Source of the DNA: Caulobacter endophyticus
GTDB lineage: Bacteria > Pseudomonadota > Alphaproteobacteria > Caulobacterales > Caulobacteraceae
Length of the DNA: 64,000 nucleotides
NCBI RefSeq assembly: GCF_003116815.1
Contig: NZ_QDKQ01000034.1
Coordinates: 62,001 to 126,000 of the forward strand
Direction: 5' to 3'
The translations under genes were made by a program, and so were the position numbers. Below the pieces are notes generated by a model. That model ran no database searches. It saw only the letters and a program-made list of their open reading frames with translations, and was not told where the DNA came from. Each line of letters begins with the position of its first letter. The first letter of the stretch is position 1. Positions 36,932-45,747 of this stretch are shown in pieces.

Positions 36932-38377
36932 ATGCTTCGTAACCTCACCCTCACCCTGCTGGCGGCCAGCGCGCTCACGGGCCCCTTGGCCGCCTGCACC
37001 ATGGCCCCCAAGTACGAGCGACCGGCCCTGCCGGTCGCCACGACCTGGCCCACGGCTTCGGCCAACGGCCAGACGGCCTCGGCCGGCGACCTCGCCTGGA
37101 AGCAGGTGTTCGAAGACCCCCGCCTGGCGGGGACCATCGACCTGGCCCTGGCCAACAACCGCGACCTTCGGGTCGCGGTGCTCAACATCGAGCAGGCCCG
37201 CGCCACCTACCGCATCCAGCGCGCGGCCCTGCTGCCCACCGTCAATGGCACGCTGTCGGGCACCAAGAGCGAGACCCCGACGGCGGCCTCGGGCTTCGGC
37301 TCGGCCATCGGCGGCACCGGCGCGCTCGAGATCGAAAACTACAACGCCAATGTCGGGATCACCTCGTATGAGCTCGACATCTTCGGCCGCGTGCGCAGCC
37401 TGAAGGACCAGGCGCTCAACAGCTACCTGGCCACCGAGCAGACCGCCCGGGCGACCCAGATCAGCCTGATCGCCGAGACCGCCAACGCCTGGCTGACCCT
37501 GGCCGCCGACCAGGACCTGCTGGCCCTGGCCAGGGACACGCTGAAGAGCCGTGAAGACAGCCTCGCCCTGGCCCAGCGCCAGTTCGACGTCGGCGCGGCC
37601 TCGCAGCTGGACCTGCGCACCTCGCAGACCCTGGCCGAGACCGCCCGTTCGGACGTCGCGACCTACTCGGCCCAGGTCGAGCGCGACAAGAACGCTCTGC
37701 GCCTGCTGGTCGGCGCCGAGGTTCCGGCCGATCTGCTGCCGGCCGGCGGCCTGATCACCGCCCAGATCCTTCCCGATCTGCCGGCGGGCGTGGCCTCGGA
37801 CGTGCTGACCCGTCGTCCCGACGTGCTGGCGGCCGAGCACACGCTGATGGGCGCCAACGCCAACATCGGCTCGGCCCGCGCGGCCTTCTTCCCGCGCATC
37901 AGCCTGACCGGTTCGTACGGCAGCGCCAGCGCCGATCTGGACGGCCTGTTCAAGAGCGGCACCAAGGCCTGGAGCTTCGCGCCGAGCATCAGCGTGCCGA
38001 TCTTCGCCGGCGGGGCCAACAAGGCCGGGCTCGACAGCGCCAAGGCCGGCCAGAAGATCGCCGTGGCCAACTACGAGAAGGCCGTGCAGACGGCGTTCCG
38101 CGAAGTGGCCGACGCCCTGGCCACCCAGGCGACCATCGGCGACCGCCTGGCCGCCCAGGAACGCCTGGCCGCCGCGGCCGCCGACACCACGCGCCTGACC
38201 AAGCTGCGCTACGACCGCGGCGTGGACAGCTCGCTCGTCCTGCTCGACGCCCAGCGCACGCAGTATTCGGCCCAGCAGGGCCTGATCAACGCGCGCCTGG
38301 CCCGGGCCAGCAACCTGGTCACCCTCTACAAGGTCCTCGGCGGCGGCGCTCCCCAAGCCCCCGGCAAGGGGTCCTGA
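36932..38377 (+). CDS. nodT: RND efflux outer-membrane lipoprotein, NodT/OprM family
   Basis: A 481-residue TolC-like outer-membrane factor. The lipobox LAAC (Cys22) precedes two repeated OEP domains: the first with ALANNRDLRVAVLNIEQARA, the second with RRPDVLAAEHTLMGANANIG, each contributing hairpins to the trimeric tunnel. The start at 36932 is one base after the acrB stop. Synteny suggests orthology to C. crescentus NodT of the AcrAB2 pump. Confidence 0.93.
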   Translation: MLRNLTLTLLAASALTGPLAACTMAPKYERPALPVATTWPTASANGQTASAGDLAWKQVFEDPRLAGTIDLALANNRDLRVAVLNIEQARATYRIQRAALLPTVNGTLSGTKSETPTAASGFGSAIGGTGALEIENYNANVGITSYELDIFGRVRSLKDQALNSYLATEQTARATQISLIAETANAWLTLAADQDLLALARDTLKSREDSLALAQRQFDVGAASQLDLRTSQTLAETARSDVATYSAQVERDKNALRLLVGAEVPADLLPAGGLITAQILPDLPAGVASDVLTRRPDVLAAEHTLMGANANIGSARAAFFPRISLTGSYGSASADLDGLFKSGTKAWSFAPSISVPIFAGGANKAGLDSAKAGQKIAVANYEKAVQTAFREVADALATQATIGDRLAAQERLAAAAADTTRLTKLRYDRGVDSSLVLLDAQRTQYSAQQGLINARLARASNLVTLYKVLGGGAPQAPGKGS

Positions 38378-38383
38378 CCTATC

Positions 38384-38407
38384 GGGGAGGGGGCAAGCCC
38401 CCTCCCC
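38384..38407 (+). terminator. Hairpin after the acrA-acrB-nodT operon
   Basis: GGGGAGGGGG (38384-38393) pairs with CCCCCTCCCC (38398-38407), starting 6 bp past the nodT stop. It lacks a T-tract (TCTACG follows), so termination efficiency is uncertain. The remaining 126 bp to 38534 show another short GC hairpin and no gene. Confidence 0.5.
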
Positions 38408-38533
38408 TCTACGATCCCCGCGCGACGGTGCGGGGCTGATCGCGGCGGCATCCCCCCGGACACGCCGCGACCGGAAGGGGCGCATCACCCCCCAATCCCA
38501 GATGCGCCCCTTCCACCCTTATCTCCCCGACAA

Positions 38534-39673
38534 TCAGATTCGTTCCGCCCCGGCCGCCTCCAGCCGCCGGTGCAGGCCGTCCAGCCGGTCCTCGCAGGCC
38601 CCGCGGATCGCCGGATCGACCGCCGCCCGCTTCCCCGCCCCGTCCGGCCGGAACGCCTGCCCCGGCGCCTTGGCGTCGATCAGCGCCGCCGCCGCCATCG
38701 CCTGCGCCTCCGTCGCATCCGGGCTCCAGCCGAAATGCGGCAGCACCCGCCCGGCCGCCGCGCCCGGCAAGGCGTCGTAGTTCACCAGCAGCCCCCCGCC
38801 GTCGGCCGCGAACGCCGCCAGCATCGCCTCGCCGATCGCCGCCAGCACCGCGGCCTGGTAATCGGCGTCGGGAACCAGCGGCGCGGCCAGGCCGAACACG
38901 GCCGGCCCCACCGCCTGCGGAACCATCTGCATGCCGATCGAGCGGGCATGCGAGACCAGCACCTCCTCCGGCGCCCGGTAGAGATGGATCCAGGGCGCAT
39001 CGGCGAACGCCTCGCGGAAGAGTTCGAAGGCCATCGCGTGCCAGCAGTCGAGCTTGAGGAACAATCGCTCGTCGCCCGCGCCCCGCGCCCGGCCCAGCGC
39101 CGCTGTCACGCCGCGCAGCAGAGCGACCTTCTTCGCCAGGGGCAGGTCGGCGCGCACCACCTGGTCGATCGGCGCGGCCTCCGACAGCACGGTCGCTGCC
39201 GTCGGCGCGCCCAGCATCCGGCCCAGCAGAGTCGAGCCGCAGCGCGACATGTGGAAGACCAGGCCGTCCGGCGTCGGTCCCGCCAGCCCGTCCAGCGCCG
39301 CCAGCGGCGTGCGCAGGCGCAGCAGCCGGTTCAGCGGCGAAAAGCGCACGGCCTCGATGCTGTCGGCGAAGAACGATTCGGTCAGCCGCCGCGCGCCGAA
39401 AAAGGCCCAGTCGACGGCGTCCTCGGCGGGCAGGACGGCGATCGGCAGCCAGCCGGCCGGCGGCGCGGCCTGGCGGCGCAGCACCGGGCGCCCGGCCAGG
39501 CGCTCGCCCAGCCCGTCCGGCGACAGGCCCCAGCCCGCCGCGACCGCCTCGGCGGCCACCGTGAAATCCTCGTCGCGGAAGTGATCGGCCAGGGCCGCGC
39601 AGGCCGGCGCGTCGTCGGCCAGGCGCGCCAGCAGCCTATCAAGATCCAGCGCCCCGTCCGCCTGAAGTTGCAT
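38534..39673 (-). CDS. Sulfotransferase-like P-loop protein
   Basis: A 379-residue protein (ATG 39673; ATG 39709 is in frame). The central FHMSRCGSTLLGRML (about 140-154) is a PAPS-binding 5'-phosphosulfate loop as in sulfotransferase-fold proteins, and HLYRAPEEVLVSHARSIGMQ matches the 3'-phosphate-binding Arg...Ser region. A 110-residue N-terminal extension has no recognised domain. It is divergent from an Asp/Asn hydroxylase gene with 50 bp between starts; similar pairs occur beside TonB-receptor genes in Caulobacterales. Substrate unknown. Confidence 0.75.
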   Translation of the reverse strand: MQLQADGALDLDRLLARLADDAPACAALADHFRDEDFTVAAEAVAAGWGLSPDGLGERLAGRPVLRRQAAPPAGWLPIAVLPAEDAVDWAFFGARRLTESFFADSIEAVRFSPLNRLLRLRTPLAALDGLAGPTPDGLVFHMSRCGSTLLGRMLGAPTAATVLSEAAPIDQVVRADLPLAKKVALLRGVTAALGRARGAGDERLFLKLDCWHAMAFELFREAFADAPWIHLYRAPEEVLVSHARSIGMQMVPQAVGPAVFGLAAPLVPDADYQAAVLAAIGEAMLAAFAADGGGLLVNYDALPGAAAGRVLPHFGWSPDATEAQAMAAAALIDAKAPGQAFRPDGAGKRAAVDPAIRGACEDRLDGLHRRLEAAGAERI

Positions 39674-39723
39674 GCCCGCCCCCGGCCCTTGTCGGTTGAA
39701 GGGCGGCACAATAGGCTCAGGCG

Positions 39724-40344
39724 ATGGGATTTCCAGACCGCCTGAAGCTGCCGCTCGCCTTCGACCCGGCCCGCCTGCGCGCCGACCTTGCGGCCCTCAC
39801 CGCCGGAGCCGACTGGATCGCCCACTTCGTCACCCAGAACTACGAAGGCGACTGGAGCGTCATCCCCCTGCGCGCCCAGGCGGGCGCGACCCATCCGGTG
39901 ATGATGATCTATTCCGACCCCGGCGCGACGGTGTTCGAGGACACGCCGTTCCTGGCCCCTTGCCCCTATTTCCGCGAGGTGATCGCCGCCTTCCCGTTCC
40001 AGGCCACCAGCGTACGGCTGATGAAGCTGGCCCCCGGCTCGGTGATCAAGACCCACTACGACGAAGACCTCGACGCCGGCTCGCAGCTTGTGCGCTTCCA
40101 CGTGCCGGTGGTGACCAATCCGGACGTCGATTTCCGCCTCAACGGCGTTCGCGTGGTCATGGAGGCCGGCAGCGCCTGGTACCTCAAGCTCACCGACCCC
40201 CACAGCGTCGCCAACCACGGGATGGAAGACCGCGTGCACCTGGTGATCGACGGCTACGTCAACGACTGGGTGCGGGGGTTGTTCGAAACCGATCCCCCTC
40301 TCCCCTTGCCGGAGAGGGTGGCCTCGCGCAGCGAGGTCGGGTGA
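39724..40344 (+). CDS. Aspartyl/asparaginyl beta-hydroxylase domain protein
   Basis: A 206-residue Fe(II)/2-oxoglutarate oxygenase of the Asp_Arg_Hydrox type. Iron ligands are suggested by KTHYDEDLDAG (His111, Asp113) and NHGMEDRVHLVID (His165), with Arg170 as 2-oxoglutarate anchor. Known relatives hydroxylate Asp/Asn side chains in peptides. The last 15-16 residues (PPLPLPERVASRSEVG) are encoded by the intergenic repeat starting near 40296, which also supplies the stop codon; the domain itself ends at VRGLFE. Divergent from the sulfotransferase-like gene. Confidence 0.85.
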   Translation: MGFPDRLKLPLAFDPARLRADLAALTAGADWIAHFVTQNYEGDWSVIPLRAQAGATHPVMMIYSDPGATVFEDTPFLAPCPYFREVIAAFPFQATSVRLMKLAPGSVIKTHYDEDLDAGSQLVRFHVPVVTNPDVDFRLNGVRVVMEAGSAWYLKLTDPHSVANHGMEDRVHLVIDGYVNDWVRGLFETDPPLPLPERVASRSEVG

Positions 40345-40461
40345 GGGGTCGATGACCGGCGCCGCCGCGAAGGCGGATCGAGCAGACGCGGCGTCCGGCA
40401 TCTGAGAGACCCCTCATCCGTCGGCTTTCGCCGACACCTTCTCCCGCAAGGGGAGAAGGAC
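40296..40461. repeat. Palindromic repeat overlapping the hydroxylase 3' end
   Basis: Outer arms CCCCTCTCCCCTTGCCGGAG and CTTCTCCCGCAAGGGGAGAAGG are inverted and imperfect; GACCCCTCA and TGAGGGGTC form an inner pair. Unlike the other copies it runs through the end of an ORF. It lies between the hydroxylase and the convergent GH3 gene and may terminate both. Confidence 0.8.
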
Positions 40462-40468
40462 GCGCGGC

Positions 40469-42757
40469 CTACGCCCCCAGCAGCGTGAACTGCGCGTTCA
40501 GCCCGCCCACGGCGCTGCTCGCCACCCAGACGTCGAACACGCCCGGCTCGGCGGTCCAGCGATCGCCCTCGCCGAAGAAGGTCAGGCTGCCGCGCTCCAG
40601 TTCGAAGGTGATGTCGCGGCTCTCGCCGGGCTTCAGGCCGACCCGCAGGAAGCGCTTGAGCTCGCGCACCGGCCGCGTGCGGCTGGCCACCCGGTCGCGG
40701 GTGTAGAGCTGCACCACGTGCACCCCCTCGCGCTTGCCGGTGTTGGTCACCCGGGCGCTGACCTGCAGCTTGCCGTTCCAGGCCAGGGTCGGCGACGACA
40801 GCTTCAGGTTCGACAGGGAAAAGGTGGTGTAGGCCAGGCCGTAGCCGAACGGATACAGCGCCTCGTTCTTCACCGTGCGCCAGCGAGCCTTGTATTCCTG
40901 GATCTCGCTGTCGGCCGGGGCGGGGCGGCCCGTGGTGCGGTGATTGTAGGCATAGGGTTGCTGGCCGCTCTCATAGGGAAAGCTGACCGGCAGGCGCCCC
41001 GACGGGTTCACCGCCCCGAACACCACGTCGGCCACCGCGTGGCCGGTCTCGGTGCCCAGGAACCAGGTCGCCAGGATCGCCGGGGCGTTCTTCACCGCGC
41101 CGTCCAGGACGAGGGCGCGGCCGTGGCGCAGCAGCGCGACGGTGGGACGACCGACGGCGGCCACCGCCTCGGCCAGCATCATCTGCGGCTTGGGAATGCC
41201 GATCTCGGTGCGCGACTGCGCCTCGCCCGACATGTTCTGGCCCTCGCCGATCGCCAGCACGACGATGTCGGCGGCCCTGGCGGCGGCGACGGCGGCCTCG
41301 ATGCCGCCGGGGATCGAGCTCTCGACATCGCTGCCCTTGACGGTCTGCAGCAGGTTGGGATCGGCCATGGCCTGGCGGAAGCCGGTGGCCAGATCCACGC
41401 CCAGGCCCTTGTCGCCGAAGAAGGCCCAAGGCCCCAGGATGTTGTCGCGGTCGTCGGCGAACGGCCCGATCAGGGCGATGCGCTTGCCCGCGCGCGGCAG
41501 CGGCAGCAGGGCGCCGTCGTTCTTCAGCAGCACGATCGAGGCCGCGCCGGCCTCACGGGAGAGCGCGCGCATGGCCGGCGTCGCCGTGCGGGCGGCCTGG
41601 ACCTTGGGGTCGATCGAGCGGAACGGCTGGTCGAACAGGCCGATGGCCTCCTTCAGCATCAGCACCCGGCGCACGGCCTGGTCGACCACCGTCATCGGCA
41701 CCGCGCCGCTCTTGACCAGTTCGGGCAGGTAGCGGCTGTAGAGCCCGCTCTGCATGCTGATGTCGACGCCCGCCAGGATCGCCAGGCGCGCGGCGTCGCG
41801 ATCGTCGGCGGCGTAGCCGTGGGCCACCAGTTCCTGGTCGGCGGTGTAGTCGGAGATGACCACGCCCCTGAAGCCCCACTCTGTGCGCAGCAGGTCGGTC
41901 AGCAGGCGCCTGTTGGCCGTGGCCGGCACGCCGTTGATGTCGTTGAAGGCCGACATGACCGTCAGGCATCCGGCCTCGAAAGCGGCCTGGAACGGGGGCA
42001 GGTGCACCTCGCGCAGCGTAGCTTCCGACAGCTCGACGGTGTTGTAGTCCATGCCGGCCGCCACCGCGCCGTAGGCGGCGAAGTGCTTGGCGCAGGCCAG
42101 CATCGAGTCCGCCGCCTTCAGGTTCGGGCCCTGGAAGCCGCGCACCCGGGCCTGGGCCAATGCTTCCCCCAGGAACACGTCCTCGCCCGAGCCCTCGGCC
42201 ACCCGGCCCCAGCGCTCGTCGCGGGCCACGTCGACCATCGGCGCGAAGGTCCAGTGCAGGCCGTGGGCCGTGGCCTCCTCGGCCGCCGCGCGAGCGGTGC
42301 GATAGGCCAGCGGCGGGTCGAAGCTGGCGGCCTCGGCCAGCGGGATCGGGTAGACGGTCTTGAAGCCGTGGATGACGTCGGCGGCCAGCAGCAGCGGGAT
42401 GCCCAGGCGCGAATGCTCCACCGCCGCCGTCTGGGCCAGCAAGGCCCCCTCGACGCCGACGCCGTTCATCAGCGTGCCGATCTTGCCCGCGCGCGTCTCG
42501 GCCAGCAGTTGCTGGGTGTTGCGCAGGTTGATCGCCGGGTTCATGTCGCCCACCGGCGGGCGGATCATGTCGGCGTAGCACGACAGCTGGCCGGCCTTCT
42601 CGTCGATGGTCATCCTGGCGATCAGCGCCTCGACCCGCTCGGACCCTCGCACCTGCGCCGCCGACCGGCCGGCCACCGCCAGCCCGGCCAGGCCCGCCGC
42701 CCCGGCCATCAGTCCGCGACGGCTGATCCCTTCAAGCGAAGCTTCGCGCCGATCCAT
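40469..42757 (-). CDS. Glycoside hydrolase family 3 beta-glucosidase (BglX-like)
   Basis: A 762-residue exported enzyme. A leader with twin Arg (ISRRGLMAGAAGLAGLAVAG) points to Tat export. Domain 1 shows MTIDEKAGQLSCYADM (49-64), ADVIHGFKTVYPIPLA, HWTFAPMVDVARDERWGR (168-185), KHFAAYGA (224-231) and the nucleophile GVVISDYTA (Asp303). Domain 2 (about 385-590) and a C-terminal fibronectin-III-like domain (about 660-755, VTNTGKREGVHVVQLYTRD) follow. It is closest to BglX-type beta-glucosidases; xyloglucan oligosaccharides are a plausible substrate. Confidence 0.92.
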   Translation of the reverse strand: MDRREASLEGISRRGLMAGAAGLAGLAVAGRSAAQVRGSERVEALIARMTIDEKAGQLSCYADMIRPPVGDMNPAINLRNTQQLLAETRAGKIGTLMNGVGVEGALLAQTAAVEHSRLGIPLLLAADVIHGFKTVYPIPLAEAASFDPPLAYRTARAAAEEATAHGLHWTFAPMVDVARDERWGRVAEGSGEDVFLGEALAQARVRGFQGPNLKAADSMLACAKHFAAYGAVAAGMDYNTVELSEATLREVHLPPFQAAFEAGCLTVMSAFNDINGVPATANRRLLTDLLRTEWGFRGVVISDYTADQELVAHGYAADDRDAARLAILAGVDISMQSGLYSRYLPELVKSGAVPMTVVDQAVRRVLMLKEAIGLFDQPFRSIDPKVQAARTATPAMRALSREAGAASIVLLKNDGALLPLPRAGKRIALIGPFADDRDNILGPWAFFGDKGLGVDLATGFRQAMADPNLLQTVKGSDVESSIPGGIEAAVAAARAADIVVLAIGEGQNMSGEAQSRTEIGIPKPQMMLAEAVAAVGRPTVALLRHGRALVLDGAVKNAPAILATWFLGTETGHAVADVVFGAVNPSGRLPVSFPYESGQQPYAYNHRTTGRPAPADSEIQEYKARWRTVKNEALYPFGYGLAYTTFSLSNLKLSSPTLAWNGKLQVSARVTNTGKREGVHVVQLYTRDRVASRTRPVRELKRFLRVGLKPGESRDITFELERGSLTFFGEGDRWTAEPGVFDVWVASSAVGGLNAQFTLLGA

Positions 42758-42850
42758 AGAATCCCTTCCGACTTTGTCGCGGCCGGCAACCTCGCCGACC
42801 GGGGCGCATCGCGCAACGCCTCGCCCCTCATCGGGCGAACCTGTGACGGC

Positions 42851-42864
42851 CGCTTGCGTTATCA
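42851..42864. promoter_or_regulatory. LacI half-site, ACGTT class (right half GCGTTATCA)
   Basis: The nine bases GCGTTATCA equal the right half of the TGACAGCGTTATCA type site; the left half is degenerate. It lies about 94 bp upstream of the BglX-like GH3 start and 25 bp before the small ORF at 42889. Weak on its own. Confidence 0.25.
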
Positions 42865-42888
42865 GTCTGGCTGAAGGGAGACCCGACC

Positions 42889-43113
42889 ATGTCCGCTCAA
42901 TGGCGCATCGAAATCCGGCTGGGCGAGAGCCACGCCCCGTTGCGCAGCGTGCTCGTCGAGGCCGACACCGAAGTCGAGGCCCTGCGGCAGGTGCTGGCCG
43001 ACGCCGAACGCGACCATGTCGCCGCCGAGGAGCTGCTGCTCGACGGCCAGGAAGAGGTGTTCTCGCGCACAGAGGTCCTGGACGGCCACGTGGAGCACCA
43101 GGCCCAGGCCTGA
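42889..43113 (+). CDS. Small acidic protein of unknown function
   Basis: A 74-residue cytosolic protein, not recognised. It begins MSAQWRIEIRLGESHAPLRS, then has an Ala/Glu-rich helix (TEVEALRQVLADAERDHVAA) and an acidic end. AGGGAGA 9 nt before the ATG is a good ribosome site, and its codon use resembles real genes, so I keep it. It lies between the divergent GH3 gene and the PseG-like gene, 42 bp upstream of the latter, so the two may be cotranscribed. Confidence 0.6.
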   Translation: MSAQWRIEIRLGESHAPLRSVLVEADTEVEALRQVLADAERDHVAAEELLLDGQEEVFSRTEVLDGHVEHQAQA

Positions 43114-43155
43114 CCGCCGCTCGCCCGCCATCCTGGCCTGTGCTAGGCCCGGTGC

Positions 43156-44214
43156 ATGGCTGGAGAACGCATCCTCTTCGTCGTCAACGCCGGCCCCAGC
43201 GTCGGCGGCGGCCACTTCATGCGCAGCCTCAATCTGGCGCGGGCGCTTGAGGCCAGGGGCGTAGGGTTCGCCTTCGCCGGTCCGCCCGCCGTAACCACCC
43301 TTTCCGAGACCTTCGCCTCTCGCGCCATCTGCGCCGGGACCTTCGAAGCCGACGACCTGATCGCTGGCGCGGCCGCTCTCGCAACCGACTACGACGCCCT
43401 GGTGTTCGACCACTACGATCTCGACGCCGAGGATCATCGCCAGATCGCCGCCGGCCGCCCCGCCCTCGTCGTCGACGACCTGGCCGACCGGCCGCTGGCC
43501 GCGGACCTTCTGCTCGACGCCGGCGTCGCCCGCCAGGCCAGCGACTACGACGGTTTGCTTCCGCCGCACACCGAGTTGCTGCTCGGTCCGGACAACGCCG
43601 CCCTGTCGCCCGCCTTCGCCGCACTGCGCGACAAGGCCCTGGTCCGCCGCGCGGCCACGACGCGGATCGAGCGGGTGCTGGTCTCTCTGGGCCTGACCGA
43701 CGTCGGCGGGATCACCGCCGCGACCGTCCGCGCGCTGCTGCCGGTGCTCGGCGAGCGGCGCCTCGAGGTCGTGGTCGGCGGCCAGGCGCCCAGCCTGTCG
43801 GCCTTGCGTGAAATCGCCGCGGTCGATCCGCGCCTGACCCTGCACGTCGACAGCCGCGACATGCCGGCCCTGACCGCCCGGGCGGACCTCGCCATCGGCG
43901 CGGCCGGCTCCAGCAGCTGGGAGCGCTGCGTGCTGGCCCTGCCTGCCATCTCGCTGGTGCTGGCCGACAACCAGCGCGAGGCGGCCCAGGCGCTGTCGGC
44001 GCTGGGCGCCCACCGGTCGCTGAACGCCGAGCCCCTGGCCCCAGAAGACCTGCGACACGCCTTCGCGACCCTGGCCGACGCCCCCGGAGCCTGGCGGACC
44101 ATGTCCCTCGCCGCCGCGAAGGTCTGCGACGGCCAAGGAGCCCAGCGCACGGCCGATCGGTTTCTCGCCCTGATTTCGCCTCGTTTCGGAAACAATCGCG
44201 CGACGACAACCTGA
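43156..44214 (+). CDS. pseG: PseG-like UDP-sugar hydrolase (nonulosonic acid synthesis)
   Basis: A 352-residue GT-B-fold protein resembling UDP-2,4-diacetamido-2,4,6-trideoxy-beta-L-altropyranose hydrolase. The motif GGGHFMRSLNLARAL carries the catalytic-type His20; VVDDLADRPL, LLGPDNAALSPAF and LAIGAAGSSSWERCVLALP (nucleotide binding) follow as in PseG/MurG-like enzymes. It should release UDP and the free sugar for pseudaminic acid synthesis, used to glycosylate flagellin. The PseH-like gene follows 45 bp downstream; PseB, PseC and PseI genes are not in the window. Confidence 0.8.
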   Translation: MAGERILFVVNAGPSVGGGHFMRSLNLARALEARGVGFAFAGPPAVTTLSETFASRAICAGTFEADDLIAGAAALATDYDALVFDHYDLDAEDHRQIAAGRPALVVDDLADRPLAADLLLDAGVARQASDYDGLLPPHTELLLGPDNAALSPAFAALRDKALVRRAATTRIERVLVSLGLTDVGGITAATVRALLPVLGERRLEVVVGGQAPSLSALREIAAVDPRLTLHVDSRDMPALTARADLAIGAAGSSSWERCVLALPAISLVLADNQREAAQALSALGAHRSLNAEPLAPEDLRHAFATLADAPGAWRTMSLAAAKVCDGQGAQRTADRFLALISPRFGNNRATTT

Positions 44215-44259
44215 CACTGACCCGCGTGTAAGCCAGCCACGCGTCGAGACCTCCCTGTC

Positions 44260-44838
44260 ATGCCCATAGTCACTCTGCGCGCCGTTGCGGCGCACGATCA
44301 GGAGCGGCTGCTGGAATGGCGCAACTCCGACGCCGTCGCTCCCTACATGTACAGCGACCACCTGATCTCGGAGGGCGAGCATGCCGCCTGGTTCTCCCGC
44401 CTGGGGACCAATCCGGCCGTACGCTACTGGATCATCGAGCTGGACGGCCATCCGGTGGGCCTGGCCAATCTCGCCGACATCGACCTGAAGAACAGCCGCT
44501 GCGCCTGGGCCTACTACCTGGCCGATCCGTCCGTGCGCGGCCTGGGCGTCGGCAGCTTCGTCGAATACTGGGTGATCGAGCACGTCTTCGGCGTGCTGGG
44601 CCTGACCAAGCTGTGGTGCGAGGTCATCGAGAGCAACAAGGCCGTCTGGCGCCTGCACGAGGGCTTCGGCTTCACGCGTGAGGCGGTGTTCCGCAACCAC
44701 GTGGTCAAGGGCGGCGAGCCGCTGGACGTGATCGGCCTGGGCCTGCTGGAAAGCGAATGGCGCGGGGCGGCCCGAGACGCCGCCCGCGAGCGCCTGATCG
44801 CCAAGGGCTTCGACCTGTCGGGCGTTCCCGCAGCCTAG
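44260..44838 (+). CDS. pseH: GNAT N-acetyltransferase, PseH-like
   Basis: A 192-residue acetyltransferase. It opens LRAVAAHDQERLLEWRNSD, a typical RimJ/PseH start, and the acetyl-CoA loop is GLGVGSFVEYWVI after YYLADPSVR. FHxxxFGF-type motif appears as WRLHEGFGFTREA. It would N-acetylate the 4-amino group of the UDP-sugar made for nonulosonate synthesis. It follows pseG and its stop overlaps the stop of the convergent cytidylyltransferase (CTAG). Confidence 0.8.
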   Translation: MPIVTLRAVAAHDQERLLEWRNSDAVAPYMYSDHLISEGEHAAWFSRLGTNPAVRYWIIELDGHPVGLANLADIDLKNSRCAWAYYLADPSVRGLGVGSFVEYWVIEHVFGVLGLTKLWCEVIESNKAVWRLHEGFGFTREAVFRNHVVKGGEPLDVIGLGLLESEWRGAARDAARERLIAKGFDLSGVPAA

Positions 44839-45554
44839 ATCCGCGGCAGGTCGCCCAGGGCGGCGAGGTCCGGCCGGCCGCGCACCAGCGCCCGGATGTC
44901 GCCCGAGGTGAAGGCGGGCTTTCGCGGATAAAGCGCTTCATAGACCGCCCGCACGAATGCGAGATCCGACGGCAGGTCGACCGTCCATCGCACCTGGCTC
45001 TCGTCGCGGTCCTGGGTCAGGCCGCCAAGGCCGAAGCGTTCAGGCCGGCGATAGACGAAGGGCGTGACATGCTCGCGCTCGTAGGGATCGTTCGCCTCCC
45101 GCGCCATCAACCGCAGCAGGCCGGCGCTCAGAATCTCGGCGTCCAGCCCGATCGGATAGGTCCGGTGCGGCAGGGTGGTGGCCGAGTAGTCGACGCCGCC
45201 GGCCTTGTGCCTGGCGATCAGCGCCTCGATCAGCACCGGATCGGCCAGCGGGCAGTCGGCCGTCAGCCGCAGCATCAGGTCCTCGTCCGCCAGACCCGCC
45301 ACCGCGCCGGCGAACCGGCCCAGCACGTCGTTGAGCGCGCCGCGAAACACCTCCACGCCCGCCGCCTCCACCGCCCGGGCCAGGGGATCGTCGCTGGCCT
45401 CGTTAGAGGTCGCCATGATCAGCCGGTCGATCGAGGCTGCGCGGCGCAGGCGCTCGACCTGGCGCAGCACCATCGGCGCCCCGGCGACGTCGGCCAGCAC
45501 CTTCCCCGGCAGGCGGGTCGAGCTCATCCGGGCCTGCAGCACGGCGACGATCAC
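44835..45554 (-). CDS. SpsF-like CMP-sugar cytidylyltransferase
   Basis: A 239-residue cytidylyltransferase-fold protein starting at GTG 45554. The nucleotide-binding signature is VIVAVLQARMSSTRLPGKVL at residues 1-20, followed by RLTADCPLADPVLIEALI (metal Asp) and VRWTVDLPSDLAFVRAVYE. SpsF proteins accompany spore-coat or flagellin nonulosonate genes, and here pseG and pseH are convergent neighbours; CMP-activation of a nonulosonic acid is inferred. A classical PseF would begin differently, so I leave the symbol blank. Confidence 0.8.
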   Translation of the reverse strand: MIVAVLQARMSSTRLPGKVLADVAGAPMVLRQVERLRRAASIDRLIMATSNEASDDPLARAVEAAGVEVFRGALNDVLGRFAGAVAGLADEDLMLRLTADCPLADPVLIEALIARHKAGGVDYSATTLPHRTYPIGLDAEILSAGLLRLMAREANDPYEREHVTPFVYRRPERFGLGGLTQDRDESQVRWTVDLPSDLAFVRAVYEALYPRKPAFTSGDIRALVRGRPDLAALGDLPRI

Positions 45555-45674
45555 TGCGCGCCATCCTGGAACATCGCTTTCATGGTCCGCATGCCTCGTT
45601 CTATCGGCCGCACCCTCGGCCCGGCCGGTTAAGGAGGACTTTCGCTCGCGAGGACGGTTTGGACAACCAAGCGT

Positions 45675-45688
45675 TGACAGCGTTGTCA
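45675..45688. promoter_or_regulatory. LacI-type operator, ACGTT class (TGACAGCGTTGTCA), overlapping -35
   Basis: A palindrome with one mismatched pair, 59 bp upstream of the GH3 ATG. Its left end forms TTGACA (45674-45679), so it overlaps a likely -35. A FadR-type 11-mer (TTGTCAAACCA, 45683-45693) overlaps its right half. Confidence 0.7.
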
Positions 45689-45747
45689 AACCATAGTGCT
45701 CTCCCCGCCTAACGACCGCGCACGACGATCGAAGGGAGAAGGATGCC

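Noticed and set aside
32521..37206. A 1561-codon open frame on the minus strand opposite acrA-acrB-nodT
   Set aside because: It is the mirror of a high-GC coding strand. The plus-strand proteins are full-length, recognisable efflux components, while this frame has an Arg/Gly/Asp/Ala-skewed composition without domains.
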